This document shows positions 17,990-24,832 of a DNA stretch of 24,832 nt, one piece after another. A program made the position numbers and the translations under genes. The stretch's first letter is position 1, and every line of letters starts with the position of its first letter. The stretch is taken from positions 1-24,832 of the forward strand of contig JAYMTA010000728.1 of the NCBI GenBank assembly GCA_036897625.1, read 5' to 3'. The stretch is from Pelargonium cotyledonis (taxonomy: Eukaryota > Streptophyta > Magnoliopsida > Geraniales > Geraniaceae). Below the pieces are notes generated by a model. That model saw nothing but the letters and a program-made list of their open reading frames with translations. It was not told the DNA's origin and did no database searches.

Positions 17990-18860
17990 ATGTTGAAGCT
18001 TCTGTTAGTTAATCAGTTAACCATCTGTTTGCTCTCTCTTTAGCCTTTATGTCAATAGAAAACCACACAAAAACATAGCAAATAGGCCTATGAATAGTCA
18101 ACAAGGTGGGTACCATACTAACAAAAATGGATGATTACTACAATGTTGGCCAAAGTAATAGAACACCACATAGTTCCCAAGACAGATTTTCAACTGACAA
18201 ATTCTTGTTATACCATCTGTCTCTGAAGATGTCAAAATCAGTGTTCACAGATTCATGTGTTCACAATCAACATAAAATCCACCATACAAAGAAGAACAAT
18301 CAACAATCAATCTGTGGTTGGGCAACAAAATCCAGAGATGATAAAGCCACGGCTTTGCCATCTTTGATCAAACTAAGTAATCAGTAAACAAGGCGAGAAA
18401 GCAATGGCAGGATAGGTATAGGAAATACAGGAAGATAATTAACAAATGATAAAATAAAGTGAACATGGTCATTAAAAGGTTTCAAAGTGTTAAACAGCTT
18501 CTTTGACAGAGGACACTAGTAAATTCCACGACTCACGAGTAAGGGGGCCGGTTAAACAACATTTGCACAAAAGAGATGCTTACCAAACAAAGTTATAAGC
18601 AGGCAAGCAAAATGTTTCAGCTAAATATTCCAAACAATCAAAACAAAAAATAAATTGCGATTAAAAACATACATCACATAATCTATTAGCAAAAATGCCA
18701 AAGTCACTTGAAAAATCAATTCAAGAGCTAAGGCAATAAAGCATTTGCAACACACATGACGTGCAAACCAATTTGTAATTTCTTAGGAAGATTTCAAGCG
18801 ACATTCTCATTTTCGGTCATACCATGATAACATCAACCAGAGTACGCATTCAATCACGAA
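17990..18860. other. Intergenic stretch, possibly including distal RPI 3' UTR
   Basis: No plus-strand gene is supported; the frame at 18106-18387 is anonymous. On the minus strand the composition stays T-rich and untranslated-like, so the 3' UTR of the isomerase gene could extend here if it is spliced. Confidence 0.4.
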
Positions 18861-18916
18861 AGAAATCGAGCAAGCACATAGATAAACAACCATAAAGCCT
18901 AGTTCATAGAAGGAAG

Positions 18917-19161
18917 CTGCAAAATCATTCTTGTATTGATATATGAGCATTTCAGCTGACATACATAAAGACCAGTAAACTAATCAATCAGCTTATAGAG
19001 CCCTAAAATTCCCAACTTTTTTCTTGCAAACTTTATCTGAGAACAAGAGCAAGACATTCAAATACTCGTAATGCTACTTCTCCAACTACACTAATCACAA
19101 ACAGGAAAATCAAATGATCAATAAGCCTACACATAGATATAGATAAGTTAGATGCTCCTAC
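18917..19161 (-). other. Possible intron in the 3' UTR of the isomerase gene
   Basis: Twenty-two bases after the TAG stop, the minus strand has CTTAG|GTAGGAGC, a fair donor. A T-rich ATTTTGCAG|CTTCC acceptor lies at 18917. The 245-nt interval is T-rich in this orientation, as plant introns are. This is inference; other acceptors further away are possible, and unspliced transcripts would also be fine. Confidence 0.3.
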
Positions 19162-19183
19162 CTAAGCAGCTGCAGTGCTCCTC

Positions 19184-19981
19184 CTACTTATTCTTCACTG
19201 TGACACCGAGCTCACCAGCAATAATAGCTTTGGTGGCCATGTCCAGAAACATCCCATGCTCGATAACACCGGGAAGCCTCAACATTGCATCACTTGCAAC
19301 ATTCAAATCCCCAATATCTTTCTTAAAATACAACTCCACACTATAATTTCCATTGTCAGTCACAAAGGGCTTGCCATCTTGACCTAAAGTTCTGAACTTT
19401 GCAACACAACCAGCATCTTCGAACAGTTCTTGCAGCTTTTTTGCAGTAAATTTCCAGCAAAACGGCACGATCTCGACCGGCAAGGCCAGCCCACTTCCGC
19501 CCAAATGCGGCACAATCTTCGACTCGTCGACAATGACGACGAACTTTTTACAAGCACCCTCCACCATCTTCTCCCTCAGGAGCGACCCTCCTCGGCCCTT
19601 CACCAAATTGAGGAAGGGATCGAGCTCGTCGGCACCGTCGATGGCGAGATCGAGGACCGGGTACGAGTCAAGGTCGGACAAGGGAATTCCGACGGAAACG
19701 GCCTGCTCGTGGGTCATCTTCGATGTGGGTATCCCCACAATGTTCGCGAGCTTTCCCTGCTGCACAAGCTCGCCGATCCGGTTCACGGCGTGCTTGGCCG
19801 TCGAACCGGTACCCCGACCCAGAACCATCCCGGACTCGACGTACTCGACCGCCTTGTAGGCAGCGATTTTCTTGAGCTCGTCCTGAGTCAGAACGAGTGG
19901 AGACTTGGAAGGAGAAGCCAACGAGCCCGTCTCCATGGCCGATTTCTCAGAGGCCATGAAATGAGGGTAAGCAATAGCCAT
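19184..19981 (-). CDS. Ribose-5-phosphate isomerase A, cytosolic type
   Basis: It interconverts ribose-5-phosphate and ribulose-5-phosphate in the non-oxidative pentose phosphate pathway. The intact 265-codon frame starts at an ATG in good context (CCTCCATGGC) and has no intron. RpiA landmarks in order: phosphate-binding loop GRGTGSTAKH (residues 55-64); IVGIPTSKMT (81-90); catalytic IDGADELDP (114-122); KGRGGSLLREK (128-138) with the active-site lysine and glutamate; LPVEIVPF (167-174); VTDNGN (207-212); LPGVIEHGMF (236-245). The N-terminus is short with acidic residues and no obvious plastid transit peptide, matching cytosolic plant isoforms that are also intronless. Oddity: residue 56 is Arg where the loop normally has Leu or Val (CGG, one step from CTG). 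Everything else looks under selection, so the gene is probably expressed. RPI-family identity is firm; the subcellular site is inferred. Confidence 0.96.
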   Translation of the reverse strand: MAIAYPHFMASEKSAMETGSLASPSKSPLVLTQDELKKIAAYKAVEYVESGMVLGRGTGSTAKHAVNRIGELVQQGKLANIVGIPTSKMTHEQAVSVGIPLSDLDSYPVLDLAIDGADELDPFLNLVKGRGGSLLREKMVEGACKKFVVIVDESKIVPHLGGSGLALPVEIVPFCWKFTAKKLQELFEDAGCVAKFRTLGQDGKPFVTDNGNYSVELYFKKDIGDLNVASDAMLRLPGVIEHGMFLDMATKAIIAGELGVTVKNK

Positions 19982-20159
19982 GGAGGGTTGAAAAAAATTG
20001 AGTGAAGAACAAAAATTGATTTATGGGATTCAGATAGGTGATTGGAGGGTGAAATGGGTCAGAAAATGCGAACAGAAAAGAGCATGAATGATTGAACTAA
20101 GAGAGAACCCAAATAGGGCATAAAGGTGGAGGAAGAGAGATGGAAGGTTCAAATAATTT

Positions 20160-20215
20160 GGGCGCTCTGTATTTGAGATGCCTATTCCATTTCTATCTTA
20201 TAATAATCAATTGAG
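20160..20215 (-). promoter_or_regulatory. Putative core promoter of the isomerase gene
   Basis: On the minus strand, ATTATAAGATAG (TATA-like core at 20196-20203) lies about 220 bp upstream of the start codon. A CT-rich leader, including TTCCATCTCTCTTCCTCC, follows it. The spacing allows a leader of about 190 nt. Confidence 0.45.
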
Positions 20216-20830
20216 AAAAAAATATCTTTATATATTGACGGCCAATATTTACGTGTCAATGACGTCATTTCATCTCATCAATTATTAATATTTATATATG
20301 ATTCAATAAATTTGTAGGAACAAGAGTCCTTTAGAATTTATTTATTTTATATCTTGTTTAAAAAAAATTAGTCAATAAATTATGATATTTCAGATATTGT
20401 ACTTCAATTTTGTTATATAAATTAGTTTATATTTGATGCCGCTCCGGTTATTTGTTCACATTCGAGAATAAATAATTTAAATTAAATATATTTTGACTTA
20501 ACCTAAATCAAACAATTGATATGAGAGCTGATAGACTCTCTGAATTCGACTATTTTAACGATGTGTCACAACCACATTGGTGGCTTACACTAAACTAAAT
20601 AATTCTCACATTATAATATTTGCTTTCCTTATAAATATATGGTCATTAATAATTATACTAAAAAATATACATAACATAAAATTGATAAACAAAAAAATAA
20701 TAATAATATGAAGTCTCTTTTGTTAAACATCAAAAAAAAAAAAAAAAAACTCATAGTAGGCACATGTGTCTATCTGTTAGAAAAATCCTTTCATGTTTAA
20801 CATTAATACTGTACATCATCAGTTTCAGAT
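20216..20830. other. AT-rich intergenic stretch with relic repeat words
   Basis: This lies between the isomerase promoter and the 3' side of the receptor kinase. It holds AATAAATTTGTAGGAACAAG (about 20304), which loosely echoes the SINE-like GAATTTGTGGGAGC, and TTGGTGGCTTACACTAAAC (about 20578), which echoes 17075-17095. An 18-base A run sits near 20732-20749. No gene is seen. Confidence 0.45.
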
Positions 20831-21199
20831 CAAATATTAGGAGATTACATGGCATTATCTTCAAGACCCAGTAGTTCTTTTCAGATTTGAAACTAAATGT
20901 GTCTGCTTAATGGATTCTTGAATCCAATACAGAAAGTCCATGTAATAAAAAGCACTTGTAACCTATGCTATTTGGTCACTGGTTTCATATGATTTCAGTT
21001 CAAGCTATAGCTAAAACTGCAGTAGATCAAGTTACGTATTATTTCATCTATTATCCCACCAAGAAGGATAGTGCCATCCACTATCAAGTTCTACAAAATT
21101 GAGTAATTTAACAACATACTTCTACAGCTACACAGTGCATGAAAAGTACTACACATGGAAACTCAGGCATGAGGTCTCTACAACTGACCTGAAAAGTTG
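20831..21199 (-). other. Likely 3' UTR of the receptor kinase
   Basis: This is minus-strand sequence immediately after the stop codon, less AT-rich than the intergenic DNA beyond. The poly(A) site could not be fixed. A short plus-strand frame (21099-21308) overlaps the kinase end and is considered a shadow. Confidence 0.35.
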
Positions 21200-23650
21200 T
21201 TATCTTGGCCCTGAAAGCCGCACAGCAGAAATATACGCATCACTGTTGCAGTCTGATGGTCCAGAGCTAGTACCTTCCTCGCTGATTGATTTGAAGAAGC
21301 CTGAATAAAGGCGGGAACCCATTTGAGAGGAGGTTGGGGGCGGAGGAATATCACAGAGGCCGTCCAGCATTTGAACAACTTTGGTCATTGACGGCCTCCT
21401 AGACATATCTTCCTGTATACACCACAAGGCAACTTTAATTGCATCAGTTACTCTCCCGTCTTTGTCGCCTATCTCCAGCTTCGAATCGAGGAGGTCGCTC
21501 AGTTTCCCTTCTTCCATCATCTTAAAAGCACAGGATGGGAAATGGGATTTCTCCGAAGATTCGGATGGATCAAAGTTTTTTCTCCCTCCGATGATCTCTA
21601 ACAATAACATTCCATAGCTATAAACATCACTCTTCTCTGATATTGCGTAGTTTGTAATCCACTCTGGCGCAAGGTACCCCCTCGTGCCTCGCATTGTTGT
21701 GAATACATGACTTTGTTCTCGAGTCATTAGCTTAGCCAATCCAAAATCCGAGACTTTGGCGAGATATTTATCATCGAGGAGCACATTTTCAGGCTTTATG
21801 TCACAGTGAATTATCTTCACATCGCAATCTTCATGAAGATAAGCCAGTCCTTTCGCAGTTCCCAATGCTATATTGAATCTTGTATCCCAGTCCAACATGA
21901 AACCTTCTTTTCCTTTCCGAAAGATCCATCTCTCTAGAGATCCATTTCCCATGTACTCGTATGCAAGCATTCGATGGGTTCCATCGGCACAGAAGCCTTT
22001 GAGCCTCACTAAGTGATGATGATGGATGCTGCCAATGATGCTTACTTCAGCTCGAAACTCTTTTTTTCCTTGGCCAATGCCTTCCAGCTTCTTCACAGCA
22101 ATCCGACTTCCATCCGGGAGTACTCCTTGGTAAACCGAACCAAATCCTCCTTGCCCAAGCTTCACAGAGAAATTATTAGTCGCAGTTTGGAGATCTTTGT
22201 AACTAAACCGAACTGGCATCCCAGATAAACTCTCCAAGAAATTATCCTCTTCTGAAGTTTCTTCAGTAAAGTCTGGCACTTTATTCCTTTTCTGATGGTA
22301 CCGGAACCCACCATAAAGGAGACCAAGGATCACGATGAGTGTTGCAATAGTTATGATCACAACATAGGGGAAAGATTTGTGACTTCCTCCACCCCCTGCA
22401 TTTTTTGCATCCTGACTTCCATCACTCAATACCTTGACGTATGAAGTAAAACTAGAACCCTTATCAGCGCCTTGGAAACTTCCAATCCTGTCAAACATAT
22501 AACAGTTTCCTGAACTGTTCTGAAAGAACAAAGCAAGGCACGAGCAATTACCAAGGCAAGAGGCTTTGCAGCCACTCAAAGTAGTTTGTGATGAGGGCAA
22601 TACAAACCCAAGGGAAAAATAACTTAGCCCATCCCCAGCATTCACTAGCTCTGTAGAACCCTTGGAGTGGCCACATGGAGAGACAATCCCTGTTTTGCAA
22701 CCACGGGAGCTAAGACCTGTAGGACACAGGCACTTGTTATTGGAACAAGCATTATATGGATCACAAGGCTCTGGCGTACTGCACGGATCGCTTGGTATTT
22801 TTATTGATGAAGGAAGATTTGACCCCCCATGCTGGAGAATGTAGAAAGAGATAAGGCCATCATTTTTTAAAACTGCGATCCAAGTGGCATTTGCGTTGGT
22901 GTTGTCTGAGAAAACAAATTGCCACACTAGAGCTTTGTTTTGGTCATAGAACCTCCACGAATTAGCCTTGAGAGACGCTGAAGCCACCACACCATCTTCA
23001 TTAATAATTCTTCGGTTTTCCTTTGCCATAGACCAATAAGGTTGTGGAGTTTGAAAACCTGCAGAAAGAATCATATCTCCGGCCTTGATTTCAAGAATAT
23101 AGCTTAAGTTATTGGAACTAAGATCACTTACAAGCTTCATTCCTTCCACAAACTCCTGATTTGATATAAGGGTATTGGTAGGATGGCTGAAGCTCTGCCA
23201 TACTATTTTACTGTCATCCCCAAGCACAACCAAATTTCCCGAGTCCTGCAATTCCATCGCTGAAACCCCTTTTCCAGCATTATCTATTGACCAAACTGTA
23301 CTCCCACTTGTTTGTAATAGCAGATTTCCATTTTCTTGGAACATAAACTTATCTGAATTTCTAACCGGTAAACCTCTATTTGCAGTCCAGATTACATTTA
23401 AGCTATCCATATGCATGATAACTAGTTCAAACAAAGTGACATCTTGGAGTGTGGTAGTGAAGCCGAATGAAAAGACTGAGTTGTTAGATAAAAGAAACAA
23501 CCCATCATGATCAATCCAATTCATTTGAGAACCTTGAAACCCTGGGAGTATCTTGCCAGTGCTTTGTACACTAGCCACACAGGCTTGAGACAAAAGTAGA
23601 AAAGAGAAGCACAAGGAGCCCGCATATCGATTGAAAACCGGAGTCTCCAT
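21200..23650 (-). CDS. G-type lectin S-receptor-like Ser/Thr kinase, SD2-5 type
   Basis: A plasma-membrane receptor kinase whose ectodomain is expected to sense an extracellular ligand and whose kinase signals inside. The single uninterrupted frame is 816 codons, the usual size for SD2-5 proteins. The start is the ATG at 23650 (AACCATGG context); the frame continues six codons upstream only through a TTG. Order: signal peptide (about 1-27), B-lectin/S-domain (about 45-155, with ENGNLLLQTSGSTVWS and SGNLVVLGDDSKIVWQSF), EGF-like cysteine cluster (about 287-318), PAN-like domain (about 325-404), transmembrane helix (about 429-449, YVVIITIATLIVILGLLYGG), kinase (about 492-765). Kinase motifs: GQGGFGSV glycine loop, IAVKK lysine (K520), HCDIKPEN, DFG, GTRGYLAPEW. 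HCD replaces HRD, so this is a non-RD kinase, a class often linked to immune signalling. The ligand is unknown. Confidence 0.96.
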   Translation of the reverse strand: METPVFNRYAGSLCFSFLLLSQACVASVQSTGKILPGFQGSQMNWIDHDGLFLLSNNSVFSFGFTTTLQDVTLFELVIMHMDSLNVIWTANRGLPVRNSDKFMFQENGNLLLQTSGSTVWSIDNAGKGVSAMELQDSGNLVVLGDDSKIVWQSFSHPTNTLISNQEFVEGMKLVSDLSSNNLSYILEIKAGDMILSAGFQTPQPYWSMAKENRRIINEDGVVASASLKANSWRFYDQNKALVWQFVFSDNTNANATWIAVLKNDGLISFYILQHGGSNLPSSIKIPSDPCSTPEPCDPYNACSNNKCLCPTGLSSRGCKTGIVSPCGHSKGSTELVNAGDGLSYFSLGFVLPSSQTTLSGCKASCLGNCSCLALFFQNSSGNCYMFDRIGSFQGADKGSSFTSYVKVLSDGSQDAKNAGGGGSHKSFPYVVIITIATLIVILGLLYGGFRYHQKRNKVPDFTEETSEEDNFLESLSGMPVRFSYKDLQTATNNFSVKLGQGGFGSVYQGVLPDGSRIAVKKLEGIGQGKKEFRAEVSIIGSIHHHHLVRLKGFCADGTHRMLAYEYMGNGSLERWIFRKGKEGFMLDWDTRFNIALGTAKGLAYLHEDCDVKIIHCDIKPENVLLDDKYLAKVSDFGLAKLMTREQSHVFTTMRGTRGYLAPEWITNYAISEKSDVYSYGMLLLEIIGGRKNFDPSESSEKSHFPSCAFKMMEEGKLSDLLDSKLEIGDKDGRVTDAIKVALWCIQEDMSRRPSMTKVVQMLDGLCDIPPPPTSSQMGSRLYSGFFKSISEEGTSSGPSDCNSDAYISAVRLSGPR

Positions 23651-23674
23651 GGTTAAACAAACAGCCAAGTTGAG

Positions 23675-24548
23675 CTAGATTAGGCCAAACCAGAAGTCAG
23701 GGAAGAAGAGAATTACTTAGCCCATAGAACACAAAAAGGACCCATGAATGAGGAGGAATTGGCCCTTCAACTGTCCATACACAAATAACCTGTTTTTAGA
23801 AAGTTGATTTGGTAATATTGCATTAAACAACACAGCAGTAGAATTCCAAAAATAAAAAAAATAAAAAAAAGACTAAAACAACAAGGTAAGAAGAAATTTG
23901 TCAGTGCTAAACTCAACATGCCAAATTCAGAAGAAAACAAAAAGACTAAAGTAAACAAAACTAAGAGGTAACATATGGAAAAGAAAACAAGCCAACAGTG
24001 AAAGGGGAGAAATTCGCTAATATCAGAAGAGGAAAAAAAAAATGGTCCCTTGTGTTTCTACATATGAATTGCCCAATTGCAGGATCTATTCTGAAACAAA
24101 ACTAAAACTCATGAAGCTACTCTTGAATTCTCAGGAAAAAAAAAAAAAAAAAACTCAGCAACAAAACCCAGAATTCTAGCACCAAGCAAGCATACCAGAA
24201 ACATGTCTCCTCAGAGCTGACAATTCAACACAACCCAGAAACCAAAACCAGCTCAAAAACCAAAATTTCACAGAAACTCAATCAGATGAAGACTAGAAAC
24301 GAAGTGGGTCAACAATGAGAGATCACAACTCTTGGGCACTCTTGATTTAGTCACAATATAGAGAGAACTGATAAACCCAGTAAAATTGAGGCCAGAAAAT
24401 GAAGTGGGCAGTCTCCAATTTTGAGCATTAATTGAGAGGAAGCAAAAAGTTGCAGAAAAGTAGAGAAAGCAATATGGAAACAGGAATGAGCAGGTTCAGA
24501 GCAACAGCAAATGCATAAAAATTTAGAAAGAGAAGAGAGAGAAGTTAC
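23675..24548 (-). other. Probable 5' UTR intron of the receptor kinase
   Basis: On the minus strand, CACAGATG|GTAACTTC gives a donor whose first intron base is 24548. A pyrimidine-rich TAATTCTCTTCTTCCCTGAC, then TTCTGGTTTGGCCTAATCTAG, gives an acceptor whose last base is 23675. The roughly 874-nt interval is AT-rich with A/T homopolymers (for example 19 A at about 24134) and no coding sense, unlike the exon-like sequence on both sides. The second exon would then carry a short leader and the start codon. Predicted from sequence only. Confidence 0.5.
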
Positions 24549-24700
24549 CATCTGTGGGCGAGGAAGAAGCCAGAAGCAGAGGAGTTGCAGACATGGGTCT
24601 CCTTCTGTAATTAATGGCCGGTTTCGAAAATTCAGGTTGATTTGTCTTAAAACAGCAGCAGCTTCCAAGATCTCATTCTCAGCTGAGGTATTATGTAGTG
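24549..24700 (-). other. Probable non-coding first exon of the receptor kinase
   Basis: This is GC-richer sequence ending at the donor described for the neighbouring intron. It contains an upstream ORF (24647-24676) and a later ATG opening MSATPLLLASSSPTD, which runs into the splice donor. With the proposed acceptor that frame would not join the kinase frame, so it would act as a second, overlapping upstream ORF. The transcription start was not located precisely. Confidence 0.4.
24647..24676 (-). promoter_or_regulatory. Upstream ORF of nine codons in the kinase leader
   Basis: ATGAGATCTTGGAAGCTGCT and the following bases encode MRSWKLLLF and a TAA stop. If the leader is transcribed as proposed, this small frame would precede the kinase start and could lower its translation. 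Confidence 0.35.
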
Positions 24701-24832
24701 AGCTGTTTCTATTCTATCTATGCACATTTTATGTGCAACTGTCATATACAAAACAAAGTAGTGTGTGAGATATTGACAGATCCAACAATTCATTTATTTA
24801 TTTGTTTCTTTCTATAAATAATAAAAATAATT
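24701..24832 (-). promoter_or_regulatory. Likely proximal promoter of the receptor kinase
   Basis: This is AT-rich sequence upstream of the putative first exon, with TGTATATGACAG and ACATAAAATG as weak TATA candidates. It is cut by the window edge. Confidence 0.3.

Noticed and set aside
19430-20005. 191-codon plus-strand frame opposite the isomerase
   Set aside because: It is the antisense shadow of the conserved RPI coding region; its peptide has no recognisable domain.
23651-23668. Kinase start six codons upstream of the ATG
   Set aside because: That codon is TTG. The ATG at 23650 has a good context and begins a proper signal peptide.
24351-24668. 105-codon minus-strand frame as a gene upstream of the kinase
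   Set aside because: It spans the predicted leader exon and reads through its splice donor into intron-like sequence, and its hydrophobic Cys/Leu-rich end has no family resemblance.
1-24832. CRISPR array, bacterial operon or a novel defence-type gene cluster
   Set aside because: No regular repeat-spacer pattern or operon-like gene packing occurs; the repeats seen are transposon-related or simple.

Overview
The window looks like nuclear DNA of a flowering plant, probably a eudicot. The support is long AT-rich intergenic stretches, plant-type transposons of every major class, and two intact plant genes in the last quarter: a cytosolic-type ribose-5-phosphate isomerase and an SD2-5-type lectin receptor kinase. 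Nothing points to a bacterial, organellar or viral origin. The species cannot be named from the sequence.

Layout. Positions 1-8500 hold no intact gene. They carry a SINE-like repeat fragment at the left edge, the 3' end of a LINE with a poly(A) tail (1745-2096), a decayed LINE ORF1 copy that seems to lack ORF2 (2560-4255), a possible LTR-derived stretch with a TATA box and an (AT)n run (about 4300-5640), a short hAT-type MITE with near-perfect 8-bp target duplications (6226-6398) and a degraded Stowaway-like MITE (7370-7622). Positions 8500-13660 are nested relics: the 5' three quarters of a hAT (Ac-like) transposon with a decayed transposase, an imperfect inverted repeat where its coding region breaks off, a probable solo LTR with a ten-unit 19-bp array and a TATA box, and the reverse-transcriptase tail, zinc-binding and RNase H parts of another LINE. 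Positions 14718-15971 are a Mutator-like element with roughly 200-bp terminal inverted repeats and a 9-bp target duplication (8 of 9 matching). It carries GC-richer sequence that looks like captured gene pieces (a Pack-MULE). Positions 17000-17470 hold SINE-related sequence and two small tandem duplications. A CATGNN hexamer run, a TATA box and short ORFs follow at 17598-17962.

Genes. RPI (19184-19981, minus) and the receptor kinase (21200-23650, minus) each have an uninterrupted coding region and lie head-to-tail. They have no obvious functional link: one is a pentose-phosphate enzyme, the other a membrane receptor. The kinase probably has a non-coding first exon and a roughly 870-nt intron in its 5' leader. 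The best leads are the Pack-MULE cargo, an unusual Leu-to-Arg change in the RPI phosphate-loop motif, the exact ten-copy array in the LTR, and the SINE with a duplicated inter-box segment. I did not see evidence for a new multi-gene system.
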